Of a DNA stretch of 64,000 nt, positions 60,721-64,000 are shown piece by piece. The stretch spans positions 1 through 64,000 of the forward strand of contig NZ_JAAIIF010000010.1 in NCBI RefSeq assembly GCF_012932675.1. Direction: 5' to 3'. Below the pieces are notes generated by a model. It ran no database searches. It was not told the DNA's origin and saw only the letters and a list, made by a program, of their open reading frames with translations. The stretch comes from Bifidobacterium erythrocebi. GTDB taxonomy: Bacteria; Actinomycetota; Actinomycetes; Actinomycetales; Bifidobacteriaceae. Each line of letters begins with the position of its first letter. Position 1 is the stretch's first letter. The translations under genes and the position numbers were made by a program.

Positions 60721-64000
<3,280 letters not shown>

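Overview
The window reads as a chromosomal segment of a high-GC, anaerobic actinobacterium, most likely a Bifidobacterium. The basis is the gene content. It has class III ribonucleotide reductase (nrdD/nrdG), a GH42 beta-galactosidase and a LacI-controlled GH13 glucosidase. It has an AdnAB-like helicase-nuclease pair. It also has the kinase / fibronectin-III / MoxR / DUF58 / transglutaminase-like cluster known from bifidobacteria. The right edge cuts through rpoC. Species cannot be assigned from sequence reading alone.

Layout. 0-4 kb: a GH42 beta-galactosidase flanked by two related TetR regulators, with a promoter framed by two near-identical 20-bp inverted repeats. 4-7.5 kb: a glutamate-cysteine ligase-like gene, a PIN toxin / HTH antitoxin pair with its own palindromic operator, and a small acidic protein. 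7.8-12.7 kb: one giant ORF fusing two 2-hydroxyacyl-CoA dehydratase activase modules to dehydratase-like modules. 13-18 kb: a membrane-anchored protein, a small metallopeptidase, and nrdG-nrdD preceded by two NrdR-type boxes exactly 31 bp apart. 18.2-22.2 kb: xseA-xseB, then about 870 bp of non-coding DNA with an exact-period 52-bp tandem repeat, a membrane-anchored endonuclease/exonuclease/phosphatase-family protein, and tRNA-Arg(CCU). 22.3-27 kb: lacI, an alpha-glucosidase, and a solute-binding lipoprotein with no permeases next to it.

27.2-36.7 kb is an accessory, visibly AT-richer island. It contains a wrecked short-chain dehydrogenase and a type IIS-like restriction-modification system (two-domain N6-adenine methyltransferase plus AlwI-family endonuclease). 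It then has a decayed serine recombinase, a divergent XRE regulator / AIPR-family gene pair, a frameshifted four-helix membrane protein and a small unknown protein. Several strong palindromes and a 62-bp repeat array with a covarying stem lie here. This is the best candidate for a little-described (probably anti-phage) system.

36.8-39.3 kb: an aminotransferase and a Gfo/Idh/MocA oxidoreductase. 39.3-47.5 kb: translationally coupled AdnA-like and AdnB-like helicase-nucleases. 47.7-60.5 kb: a five-gene envelope cluster: membrane-anchored Ser/Thr kinase, a roughly 1975-residue surface protein with cadherin/Ig-like and two FN3 domains, MoxR ATPase, DUF58 protein, and a transglutaminase-like membrane protein. 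In that last protein all three expected catalytic residues are replaced. 60.6-64 kb: rpoC terminator and the C-terminal part of rpoC.
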